Shown one piece after another: positions 7,895 to 16,085 of a stretch of 64,000 nucleotides of DNA. The notes under the pieces were generated by a model. That model saw only the letters and a list, made by a program, of their open reading frames with translations, ran no database searches and had not been told where the DNA came from. Source of the DNA: Streptomyces abikoensis. GTDB taxonomy: Bacteria; Actinomycetota; Actinomycetes; Streptomycetales; Streptomycetaceae. Made by a program: the position numbers and the translations under genes. Position 1 is the stretch's first letter. Every line of letters starts with the position of its first letter. The DNA is taken from contig NZ_BMRT01000003.1 in assembly GCF_014648775.1 (NCBI RefSeq), positions 496,001 to 560,000 on the forward strand, written 5' to 3'.

Positions 7895-9793
7895 TCAGCG
7901 CTTCAGGTCGCTGTTCCAGACCTTCACGGGGGCGTTGAAACCGCTGCCGTTGCTGGTGAAGGACCACAGACCGACCGACGTACGGCCGTCGGCGCCCTGC
8001 CCGTAGTCGTAGGTGACGCCCATGTCGGCCTTGCCGTCGCCGTTGAAGTCACCGACGGCGAGCTCGCTCGCGGCCCAGTTCCAGCTGTCGACCGTGGTGC
8101 CGCTCTCCCAGACCTTGCGCGGGTCGGCGAAGCCGTCCTTGGTACCGGAGAAGATCCACAGGCCGGTCTTGTTCTTGCCGGCGACCTTGCCGTAGTCGTA
8201 CAGGACGGCGATGTCGGCCTTGCCGTCACCGTTGAAGTCACCGGCCGCGACCTTGCTGGCCTCCCAGCTCCAGCTGCGGCCCTCCCAGGTGAGGCTGTTC
8301 CAGACCTTGCGGTGCTCGACGAAGCCGTTGCTGTTGTCGGCGATGAGCCACAGGGCCGTCTCGTTGCGGCTGTCGGAGGTCGTGCCGTTGCCGTAGAGGA
8401 CGGCGATGTCGCTCTTGCCGTCGCCGTTGAAGTCGCCGGCGACCATCTTGCTGCTGTTCCAGTTCCAGCTGGTCGACCCGCTCTCCCACGCCTTGCGGGG
8501 TTCGGCGAAGCCGTTGCCGGTGCTGGTGAAGGTCAGCAGGCCGCTCTCGTTGCGGGATCCGCTGTTGCCGTAGTTGTAGAGGACGGCGATGTCGGCCTTG
8601 CCGTCGCCGTTGAAGTCACCGGCGGCGAGCTTGCTGGCGTCCCAGTTCCAGCTCTTCCAGGAGCTGGAGGAGCTCTCCCAGACCTTCACGGGGGCGTCGA
8701 AGCCGGTCCCGGTGCTGGTGAAGGTGAACAGACCGGTCCGGTAACGGCCGTCGGCGGTCTTGCCGTAGTTGTACAGCGCCCCGATATCGGTCCTGCCGTC
8801 ACCGTTGAAGTCACCGGACGTCAGCTTGACGGCGTCCCATCGCCAGCTGTCCGAGCCGTTGTCCCACACGGCGCGCGGCTCCTTGAAGCCTTCGCCGGTG
8901 GCGGTGTGGACCCACAGCGCCACCCGGCCCCGGCCGTCCTTCGACGAGCCGTAGTCGGTGAGCATGGCGACATCGGCCTTGCCGTCGCCGTCGAAGTCGC
9001 CGGTGGTCGTCGCGTAGCGCTTGGGGAGACCGCGCACCTGCTGGACCCAGAAGCCGACGTCGTCGGTCCGGGTCGCGACGGCGCCCTTGCGGGTCTCGGT
9101 CTCGTTCCCGAAGCAGCCGCCCTGCCAGGAAGCGCTGCTGACGCCGACCAGCTCCTCCCGCCCGTCGCGCTCGCGGACCACCGGCCCTCCGGTGTCGCCC
9201 TTGCAGACGGCCCCGTCCTTGCCGGTGATGTCGAGGCTGGTGCCCTTCACGGCCTCGACACCGAAAGCGCCCGAGTGCACGCGGTCCGGCACCCACTCGT
9301 CCTTGGTACGGCCGTAGCCGGCGACCCGCAGCACGTCCCCCTTCGCGGGAGCGCCGCCGCCCAGCGCGGCGGGCTTGACGTCGGCGACGGGGGCGGCGAG
9401 CCGCGCCATGACGAGGTCGCGGTCGTCGCGCGGGACGAGCTCGACGACGTCCCGCACCTGCCCAGCCTCGGTGGCGAGATCCGCCCGGCCGACGGTCGCC
9501 CTGGTCTTCAACTGCGGCGCCCCGGCGGCGACCTCGCCACCCGGCTGCGCGCTGTCGGCGAAGCAGCTGCCGGCGGTCAGCACCCACTGCTCGTCGACGA
9601 GCGTGCCGGTGCAGGCGCGCCGGCCCTCGCCGATGTCGAGCTTGACGGTGGAGACGTACTGACCGTCCTTGGCCACGTCGCCGGTGACCGCGTGCGCGGG
9701 GGCGGTGGCGGTGGCCGTGACCAGTGCGCTGGTCGCGATGACAGTGGCGAGGAAACCGGCTGCCCACGCGGCGCGCGAACTACTGCGGTTCAT
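7895..9793 (-). CDS. Secreted trypsin-fold protein lacking catalytic His and Ser, with FG-GAP repeats
   Basis: A 632-residue exported protein. Signal peptide (residues 1-35, ending AHA), S1 chymotrypsin-fold domain (about 37-250), then seven FG-GAP/VCBS-type repeats with GDFNGDGKADI calcium loops, expected to form a beta-propeller. The usual TAAHC is TAGSC (Ser76) and GDSGGP is GDTGGP (Thr201); only the triad Asp (D126 in DRDLVMARL) remains. Proteolysis by the normal mechanism is therefore unlikely, and a binding or adhesive role is inferred. ATG 9793 is chosen because AAGGAAAG precedes it; a longer frame to 9835 adds a non-signal leader. It is paralogous to the next gene. Confidence 0.85.
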   Translation of the reverse strand: MNRSSSRAAWAAGFLATVIATSALVTATATAPAHAVTGDVAKDGQYVSTVKLDIGEGRRACTGTLVDEQWVLTAGSCFADSAQPGGEVAAGAPQLKTRATVGRADLATEAGQVRDVVELVPRDDRDLVMARLAAPVADVKPAALGGGAPAKGDVLRVAGYGRTKDEWVPDRVHSGAFGVEAVKGTSLDITGKDGAVCKGDTGGPVVRERDGREELVGVSSASWQGGCFGNETETRKGAVATRTDDVGFWVQQVRGLPKRYATTTGDFDGDGKADVAMLTDYGSSKDGRGRVALWVHTATGEGFKEPRAVWDNGSDSWRWDAVKLTSGDFNGDGRTDIGALYNYGKTADGRYRTGLFTFTSTGTGFDAPVKVWESSSSSWKSWNWDASKLAAGDFNGDGKADIAVLYNYGNSGSRNESGLLTFTSTGNGFAEPRKAWESGSTSWNWNSSKMVAGDFNGDGKSDIAVLYGNGTTSDSRNETALWLIADNSNGFVEHRKVWNSLTWEGRSWSWEASKVAAGDFNGDGKADIAVLYDYGKVAGKNKTGLWIFSGTKDGFADPRKVWESGTTVDSWNWAASELAVGDFNGDGKADMGVTYDYGQGADGRTSVGLWSFTSNGSGFNAPVKVWNSDLKR

Positions 9794-9906
9794 GTGTCTT
9801 TCCTTGGGAGTGGTGGGCGGGCGTGGGCAGGACACGCTCAGGTCCGGCCGCCACCGTTCACTTACGGCAGCGACGGCCGGACCGTGGTTGATGTACGTCG
9901 GCCGGT

Positions 9907-11481
9907 TCAGCCGACGAGCTGGACCTCACCGTGCGTGCCGGCGGCGTCGACGCCGGGGTAGTAGCTGACGTTGCCGTCGTTCCAGCCGACGAGGACGTCG
10001 TTCGGCCCCTTGCCGGGGGCGGTGAAGGAGCCGACCGTCAGGGTCTGGGCGTTCTGCCACGCCGAGCCGACGGGCCGGACGGTGATCCGGCTGCCGTGGT
10101 AACCGGCGGTGTCGACACCCGGGAAGATCTGCGCCTGACCGTCGTTCCAGCGGATGAGGAGGTCGGCGGTCTTCTTGCCGGTGAACTCGCCGGCGCTGAT
10201 CTGGACGGCGTTCTTCCATCCGTTGTCGGCCTTGGTCAGCTGGGTCCAGCCGCTGAGGCCCTTGGTGCCGATGTCGGAGTACATCGACGTCGAGCCGTCC
10301 TCCCAGAGGACGAGCAGGTCGTCACGGAGGGAGTTCTCCGTGAACCGGCCCGCCGTGATCAGCCGGGCGTTCTTCCAGAACGGGTTGTCGCCACCACCGG
10401 GGCGGAGCGTCTTCTCGTCGTGGACGCCGTTCTGATCGACGTGCATGTACGTCGACACCTTGCCGCTGGCCCAGCGGACGGTGATGCCGTCGGAGCCGTT
10501 CTCGGTGAACTTGCCGCCGGTGACCGCGCGGGCGTCCTGCCAGTAGCTGCCCTTGTCGGCGATCTTGTACTCGGCGGAGAAGGGCTGCTTCGGGTCGTCG
10601 TGGTCGGCACCCTGGAAGAGCGTCGCCTCGCCGTCCTTCCAGACGACGAAGAGGTCCATGCGGCGCTTGCCGTCGTTCGAGCCGCCGGTGAAGTAGCCGG
10701 ACGCGGTGTAGGAGGCGTACTTCCAGCTCGAGCGCGGCAGCAGCGTGCGGGAGGACACGGACTGGATCCACCCGGCGATGTCGTCGGCCCGTGCGTCGAC
10801 GGCACCCTTGCGGGTCTCGTCCTCGTTGCCGAAGCAGCCGCCCTGCCAGGAGGTGCTGTTGACACCGACCAGCTCGTAGCGGCCCCCGACCTCGCGGAAG
10901 GCGGGGCCGCCGGTGTCGCCCTTGCAGACGGCGGCGTCGGCGCTCGCTCCGTCGAGCTCGACGGAGCCGTCCCGCAGGGCACTCACGGTGAACTTCGCCG
11001 AGTGCGGCTTGTCGGGTACCCACTCGTCCTTCGTGCGGCCGTAGCCGGCGACGCGCAGCTCCTCGCCCTGGGCGAGCGGCTTGAAACCGATCCCGGCGGG
11101 GGTGATGCCGGTGACCGGCTTGGTCAGCTTGGCCATCACCAGGTCGCGGTCCTCGCGCGGGACGAGCTCGACGACATCGGTGGCACGACCGCTCAGGGTG
11201 GCAGTGGTCTTGAGCTTGGGGGCGCCGGCGGCGACCTTGCCACCCGAGGTGGAACCGTCGGCGAAACAGCTGGCCGCAGTGACGAGCCACTGCTTCTCGA
11301 CGAGGGCCGCGGAGCAGCTCCGCTCTCCGCCGACGTTGAGCTTTGCCATGAACGCATACGAGCCCTCGTCGGCACTGCCGCCCGCGACAGCACTCGCCGG
11401 CGCGGCAGTCAGCAGACCGGCTCCTACAGCCGCCGTGAGAAGCCCCGCTGCCCACACAGTGTGCGAACGCCTTACAGACAT
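9907..11481 (-). CDS. Second secreted trypsin-fold pseudoprotease with five-bladed lectin-like repeats
   Basis: A 524-residue exported paralogue of the neighbouring protein. Signal peptide (1-31), degenerate S1 domain (about 32-240), then five repeats of about 55-60 residues built on W.DG..S.Y.G (DLLIRWNDGQAQIFPG, DVLVGWNDGNVSYYPG), resembling a small lectin-type propeller. The triad is altered in the same way as in its neighbour: TAASC gives Ser71 for His and GDTGGP gives Thr190 for Ser, with D113 kept. ATG 11481 has AAGGAA upstream; the alternative at 11505 lacks a well-placed site. Confidence 0.85.
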   Translation of the reverse strand: MSVRRSHTVWAAGLLTAAVGAGLLTAAPASAVAGGSADEGSYAFMAKLNVGGERSCSAALVEKQWLVTAASCFADGSTSGGKVAAGAPKLKTTATLSGRATDVVELVPREDRDLVMAKLTKPVTGITPAGIGFKPLAQGEELRVAGYGRTKDEWVPDKPHSAKFTVSALRDGSVELDGASADAAVCKGDTGGPAFREVGGRYELVGVNSTSWQGGCFGNEDETRKGAVDARADDIAGWIQSVSSRTLLPRSSWKYASYTASGYFTGGSNDGKRRMDLFVVWKDGEATLFQGADHDDPKQPFSAEYKIADKGSYWQDARAVTGGKFTENGSDGITVRWASGKVSTYMHVDQNGVHDEKTLRPGGGDNPFWKNARLITAGRFTENSLRDDLLVLWEDGSTSMYSDIGTKGLSGWTQLTKADNGWKNAVQISAGEFTGKKTADLLIRWNDGQAQIFPGVDTAGYHGSRITVRPVGSAWQNAQTLTVGSFTAPGKGPNDVLVGWNDGNVSYYPGVDAAGTHGEVQLVG

Positions 11482-11514
11482 GTGTATTCCTTGATCGGTA
11501 TTCATGGGCGTCGT

Positions 11515-12030
11515 CTACTTCCCGGTGACGATTTCCACGAGTACGTGCTCGCGCCCTGCCGGGTCCGTGGTCTCGCCGATGCCCTTCCATGCGTTCTTGG
11601 CGACGTCGTAGGACTTGGTCTTACCGTCGACGGTCATCGCAACGTGTGCCGTGTGGTCCTTGGTCTGCACTCCCGTCACGGCAGGCACCTCAAGACTGAG
11701 GTATCCCTTGGCACCCTTGACACGGAAACAGAAGTCGTCCCGGTCCCGGCCGATGAACTGCAGCAGGTCGGGCGAGCTGCCGCATTCGGCCAGCGTGATA
11801 TTGCCGTCTCCGCGCTTGAGCTTCAGATTCTTCTCGGCGAGGATTTTTTCCGCGTTGGGGTACGAGAAGTCCTCGACGGCGTAGGGCATTTGGGCAGCGT
11901 CGCCGGACGCGCCGGCCTTCGCGCCCGCAGACGCCGCCGATGTCCGGGTGTCGACCGCGTAGGCCGCTCCTGCCAGGGCCAGGGTGCAGCCGGCCAGGGC
12001 CAGGGCCAGCAGGCGTGAAGAGGTCTTCAT
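11515..12030 (-). CDS. Small secreted protein of unknown function
   Basis: A 171-residue exported protein with a clear signal peptide (MKTSSRLLALALAGCTLALAGAAYA). The mature part has two cysteines (LAECGSS and DDFCFRV) that could form a disulfide, and a beta-rich C-terminal half (HTAHVAMTVDGKTKSYDVAKNAW). No family is recognised. ATG 12030 follows AAAGAG at normal spacing; an in-frame ATG at 12045 is possible. It is 33 bases upstream of the second pseudoprotease gene on the same strand, so the two are probably co-transcribed. Confidence 0.75.
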   Translation of the reverse strand: MKTSSRLLALALAGCTLALAGAAYAVDTRTSAASAGAKAGASGDAAQMPYAVEDFSYPNAEKILAEKNLKLKRGDGNITLAECGSSPDLLQFIGRDRDDFCFRVKGAKGYLSLEVPAVTGVQTKDHTAHVAMTVDGKTKSYDVAKNAWKGIGETTDPAGREHVLVEIVTGK

Positions 12031-12447
12031 CAATAGCTCTTTCATCCAGGTACAGCCCACCTGTCATCAGTTCACGGTGAAGATGGGCAAGCAGTCACGG
12101 AACCGGTCCGCCGAGGGCGCGCCGGGCACTCCAGGCCCTACCGGCAGGGCTAACTGACTACCACCGGGCTTGCCGTGGCGACAATTTCCGGAAGGTGCCG
12201 AAGATCACATCGCAGGCATCCCCGCATTCGCACCGGGCGCCGCTCGGGACCAAAGTCACACGCCCAACTCGGCTCCACACGGCAGGCATTCCCCACTCAT
12301 CGAACAGAGCACATGAGGGGGCGTCGGGACTTTAGTCCTCTTTTACCTTGACTTTAACTTCGCTTGACCGCATGTGATCATCGAATTCGGCGTCGAATGC
12401 GCCCACGGGAAGATCGTTCAGCAGAATCCGGTTAGCGAATACTTGAC
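12031..12447. other. Divergent intergenic region with AT-richer core
   Basis: About 417 bases without a gene separate the secreted-protein gene from the ALF-repeat gene. The right half (12330-12445) is clearly AT-richer than its surroundings and should hold the promoter of the ALF gene. The one motif that stands out is the palindrome at 12323-12342, listed separately. Confidence 0.6.
12323..12342. promoter_or_regulatory. DosR/OsdR-like palindrome
   Basis: GGGACTTTAGTCC with its flanks matches about 16 of 20 positions of the DosR box TTSGGGACTWWAGTCCCSAA. It lies about 105 bases upstream of the ALF-repeat gene start. That a Streptomyces DevR/OsdR-type regulator binds here is inferred from the motif only. 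Confidence 0.4.
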
Positions 12448-15400
12448 ATGAATCAGACAGAGTCGATACGCCATCAAGTGGGTCGGTCCAGACGCCGACT
12501 CACGTCACTCACAGCACTGACGGTCTCTGCGCTTGTCCTGGGAACCGCTGTCGCTCAGGCGGCCCCTCCGGAGCAGGCCGCGTCCACAGTCAATTCCCGG
12601 GCCCAGGCCGTCGACGCCTGGATGCGCGGTGATGCGGGAGTGAAGCGTGCCGCTGCCAAGGCTCTCACCGGAAGCGATGCCGACCTGCAGGAATTTCTTG
12701 CGCGAGGGCTCCGCCGAGCCACGGTCGACGACGCGCGCATCGCGATCCTGCAGATGCTTCCCACCGCCGGTAAGGGGGTGAGCGAGGCGGGTCAGAAGGC
12801 GTTGTCCGGAAGCGACCAGGACGTTCTCGACTTCGTGAAGTCCGGGTTCGAGAAGCCTTTGTACGACGACCGGCGCGTCGACGTGCTGCGGACGATGAGT
12901 CAGGGTGGTCGAGGCGTCAACCGAGAGGGTCAGAAGGCTCTCAACGACGGCTCGGCGAAGGCTCTGGAAGAGTTCTTCGAGAAGCGCTTGCCCAAAGCCG
13001 AGGACGAGGACAACCGGGTCCGGGTACTGGCCCTGATGGAGTCCGGCGGCGGCGCGATGAAGCAGGCCGCCACGCGGGCGATGAACGGAACGCCACAGGA
13101 CAGGATCCAGTTCCTGGAGACCGGGCAGCACCTGGCTCGCGCCCGGGACCAGGAACTGATGACCGTGACCCAACTCGCGGAAGCGGCCACAGCGGCGGGT
13201 AAGCGCGCCCAGGCCGAGACCGAGGAGGCCAAGGCGGCGGCCGGCCGTGCCGACAAAGCGGCCTCCTTGGCCAAGGAGGCTGCACAGAAGGCGGCGGAAG
13301 AGAGCCGGGCGGCGAAGGGTGACGCGGACAGAGCCGGGCGAGCCGCCACCCGCGCCGCCCAGGCCGCCGAGGGGGCGGCGACCGCTGCCCGTACGGCGAT
13401 CCAGGCTTCGAACACTGCGGTAGCCGCGTCCCGCACTGCCGCACAAGCCGCCGCCAACGCCGCGTATGCCGCTACCGCGGCCGGACAGGCGGCCGCCAGG
13501 GCATACCGGTCGGCGAATGCCGCCATCAGTGACCGCAACCAGGCGGCGAACGCGCGAAAGGACGCCCAGACAGCCCGTGATGCGGCCGCCGGCGCCCGCA
13601 CCGCGGCTCAAGCCGCCTCCCATGCCGCAGACGCGAGTGCCGCAGCCGGGGACTCCGCTGCCGCCGCAGCCCGCGCCGGGCAGAACGCGGCCGCCGCTGC
13701 CGAGGCCGCAGCCGTTGCAAGCGAGCAGTCCGGGGTCGCCGCCGGCGAAGCCGCGCGGGCGCGACGGGCAGCAGCCCAGGCCCGCTCAGCGGCAACACAG
13801 GCCACTCAAGCCTCTGATCGCTCCCAGCGGCTTGCCAACCAGGCCGCCGCGGCGGCCCGGGAGGCCCGTCAGGCCGCCGAGTCCTCGGTCGGTCATGCCG
13901 AGGCAGCCGCGAAGGCGGCAGAGGACGCCGCTCAGCATGCCGGCGAGGCCGACGCCGAGGCGAAGAAGGCCACCGCGCACGCGAACGCCGCCCTCAAGGC
14001 GGCGGAGCAAGCCGCGTCCGCGACCGCTCAGGCTCAGCAGGTCGAGAAGGTGGCCCGCGAGGCCGAGAAGTACCTCCTTGAGCAGGAGGGGGCGAAAGCG
14101 GTCGCGGATGCCGAACTGCTGAAGTCTCTGGACGACGAGGCCGCGGCCACCAACCAGTACGTGCGGACACAGGCCGCCCGCATGGACGAAGAGACGAAGA
14201 AGCTCCTCGCGGAGGGAGCGGACAAGGTCACGTCAGCCCCTGCGACGGCAGCCGCCCTTGCCCGCAAGGCCGCGGTCAATCTCCTCAGCGGTAACGGCGT
14301 CTGGACCAGTGAGGCTGCTGGCCAGGCACTGTCCGGCACCGATGCCGACATGCTCGCCTGGCTCACGACCGACCGTCTCACCGCGCAGCGGGAAGACGAT
14401 CGCGAGACCGCCCTCCACCTTGCCCGGATCGGCACCCCGAAGACGGCTGACGCGGCAGAAGCCGCACTCGCCCGGGGCCCCGAGGCAGTCGAAGCGTTCT
14501 TGACCGACGGAGTGGTGGAGAGCCAGCGCGACGAGTACCGCATCCAGACCCTGCAGGCGATGGAAGACGCGGGCAAGGCCGTCACCGCAGCAGGCGGCGC
14601 GGCCATGAACGACGGCTCGGCCAAGGCCCTCAACGCCTTCCTCCTCAGCGGATACCCGAAGGCCCAGGCCGAGGACGACCGGGTCGAGACCCTGCGGATC
14701 ATGGAAAAGGGCGGCCCGCACGTCAAGGCCGCCGCCCGGACGGCCATGGCCGGACCCCGTTGGATGCCGGGCGTCTTCGTGACACGCCTCCAGTACAAGG
14801 CCGCGCAGGCCGACCAGGACACCGCCGCCCACGTCGCGGCTGTCAGTGCGCAGATCAGCATCGCCGCCAAGGCCGCAGCCGATGCCTACAAGGACGCCGG
14901 CACCGCCGCCGAGGCAGCCGCCCACGCCAGGGGCAAGGCCGATGAGGCGAACGGCTACGCCAAGCAGGCGGAGCAGGCTGCGCGCGAAGCGGGCGACCAC
15001 GCCGCACGGGCACGCGAGAGCTCCCAGGCCGCGGACAAGTCCGCCGCAGCGGCCGCGGACTCCGCCGCACGCGCGAAATCCGCAGCTGCTACCGCACGCA
15101 AGGCCAGCCGGGCCGCGAACTACTCGGCCAGCCAGGCCACGGACTCCGCTGCCCAAGCCAGCGTTTCGGCCGGCAACGCGGCCGCGTCCGCCCGCCGAGC
15201 CCGGGAGGCTGCCCTGGACGCGGGCCGGGATGCCGCCACGGCCGGGCAGGCCGCACGCGACGCATACGCCATCGCCACGGAGAAGCGCCATCAGGAACAG
15301 CAGGCAGCGGCGAAGGCAGCCCGGGAAAAGGCGCACAAGGACGCGGAAAGCAAGTACCGCCCCCAGGACGACCCCAAGAATGACAACGTCGTCTTCGAAA

Positions 15401-15753
15401 AGCACAGCAACGCCGGAGTTCCCGACGGCGTACGCAATACTGTCGGATTCTTCAGCCTACGAGGGGCATTCGACGGTGTCGCACTCACCGTGCTGGGCCG
15501 CACCGACGAGGCCAAGGAATCCTTCAAGGGATTCATCGGCCCCTTCTTCGCGGGGCAACTCGGAGGGTATGTCAGCAGCTCTGCCGCCGAGATGGGAAAG
15601 GGGGCAGTTCTGGGTAGACTCGGCGTCAGGGCGTTCGGGTGGCCGGTGGCCTTCGGCGCAACGGTCGTCGACTACCTGCTGCCCGAGGGCGGTCCGGTAC
15701 GTTATGTCGCACCCAGTCCTTTCGAGCGACGCCCCATCGCTCCCATCGCATGA
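12448..15753 (+). CDS. Large secreted ALF-repeat / Ala-rich helical protein, possible polymorphic-toxin-like
   Basis: A 1101-residue exported protein. A long basic N-region (RRRLTSL) and hydrophobic core ending AQA form the signal. Next come about four ALF short repeats (residues 50-245; pattern KALxGsdxDLxxFLxxG...DDRVxIL), an Ala/Glu/Lys/Arg-rich segment likely to be a long helix or coiled coil (245-610), three to four more ALF units (610-790), a second Ala-rich coil (790-980), and a distinct C-terminal module of about 120 residues (982-1101) rich in Gly and hydrophobics (FFSLRGAFDGVALTVLG, GPFFAGQLGGYV). ALF proteins often carry variable C-terminal toxin modules. Here the tail is not recognised and has no obvious nuclease motif. 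The adjoining gene codes a small membrane protein. No good ribosome site precedes the ATG. Confidence 0.8.
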   Translation: MNQTESIRHQVGRSRRRLTSLTALTVSALVLGTAVAQAAPPEQAASTVNSRAQAVDAWMRGDAGVKRAAAKALTGSDADLQEFLARGLRRATVDDARIAILQMLPTAGKGVSEAGQKALSGSDQDVLDFVKSGFEKPLYDDRRVDVLRTMSQGGRGVNREGQKALNDGSAKALEEFFEKRLPKAEDEDNRVRVLALMESGGGAMKQAATRAMNGTPQDRIQFLETGQHLARARDQELMTVTQLAEAATAAGKRAQAETEEAKAAAGRADKAASLAKEAAQKAAEESRAAKGDADRAGRAATRAAQAAEGAATAARTAIQASNTAVAASRTAAQAAANAAYAATAAGQAAARAYRSANAAISDRNQAANARKDAQTARDAAAGARTAAQAASHAADASAAAGDSAAAAARAGQNAAAAAEAAAVASEQSGVAAGEAARARRAAAQARSAATQATQASDRSQRLANQAAAAAREARQAAESSVGHAEAAAKAAEDAAQHAGEADAEAKKATAHANAALKAAEQAASATAQAQQVEKVAREAEKYLLEQEGAKAVADAELLKSLDDEAAATNQYVRTQAARMDEETKKLLAEGADKVTSAPATAAALARKAAVNLLSGNGVWTSEAAGQALSGTDADMLAWLTTDRLTAQREDDRETALHLARIGTPKTADAAEAALARGPEAVEAFLTDGVVESQRDEYRIQTLQAMEDAGKAVTAAGGAAMNDGSAKALNAFLLSGYPKAQAEDDRVETLRIMEKGGPHVKAAARTAMAGPRWMPGVFVTRLQYKAAQADQDTAAHVAAVSAQISIAAKAAADAYKDAGTAAEAAAHARGKADEANGYAKQAEQAAREAGDHAARARESSQAADKSAAAAADSAARAKSAAATARKASRAANYSASQATDSAAQASVSAGNAAASARRAREAALDAGRDAATAGQAARDAYAIATEKRHQEQQAAAKAAREKAHKDAESKYRPQDDPKNDNVVFEKHSNAGVPDGVRNTVGFFSLRGAFDGVALTVLGRTDEAKESFKGFIGPFFAGQLGGYVSSSAAEMGKGAVLGRLGVRAFGWPVAFGATVVDYLLPEGGPVRYVAPSPFERRPIAPIA

Positions 15754-16047
15754 GTGGTGAAGTACATGGTCAACAAGGAAAGCCGACTGGACTCGCGAAA
15801 AGGCGGGGGTTTCAAGAAAGGTCCCGCCGCCGGACTCGGTGAAATGCTCGGCAACGTTCTCCTCGGCTGGCGCTCTCTATTCCTCGGCTGCGCGGGAACC
15901 GTGGCCGGTTTCGTCGGTGCCGTCACCAACAGCGGGCTCGCCACAAGGGCAGTCCTCTTGGCCATCGGCGTCGCTTCCCTCGCACTTGCATGGGTGACGT
16001 TGCACCACATGAAGCACCGGCGGAACACGCGCAACGGTCCTCAATAG
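15754..16047 (+). CDS. Small two-TM membrane protein, partner of the ALF protein
   Basis: A 97-residue protein with a basic N-terminus and two hydrophobic helices (about residues 36-58 and 66-86) ending in a basic His/Arg tail (HHMKHRRNTRN). The GTG start directly abuts the stop of the ALF-repeat gene; an ATG at 15766 is the alternative. No family is recognised. Position and topology fit an immunity or membrane-anchor partner for the upstream protein, but that is inference. Confidence 0.65.
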   Translation: MVKYMVNKESRLDSRKGGGFKKGPAAGLGEMLGNVLLGWRSLFLGCAGTVAGFVGAVTNSGLATRAVLLAIGVASLALAWVTLHHMKHRRNTRNGPQ

Positions 16048-16085
16048 CTTTTTATGATCTCCTAGTCAAAAGTGGATGTGTACCC

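Noticed and set aside
8020..8840. Regular nucleotide repeats resembling a CRISPR array
   Set aside because: They encode the FG-GAP calcium loops (GDFNGDGKADI) in frame; spacing follows protein repeats and the spacers are coding.
7238..9961. A 907-codon open frame on the plus strand opposite the transglycosylase and first pseudoprotease
   Set aside because: It is antisense to well-supported genes and its translation is low-complexity Ala/Gly/Val/Asp; it arises from GC-rich third positions of the real genes.
12448..15753. Pseudogene or truncated toxin
   Set aside because: The frame is intact over 1101 codons with a signal peptide and regular repeats, and the downstream gene abuts it; only the function of the tail is unclear.
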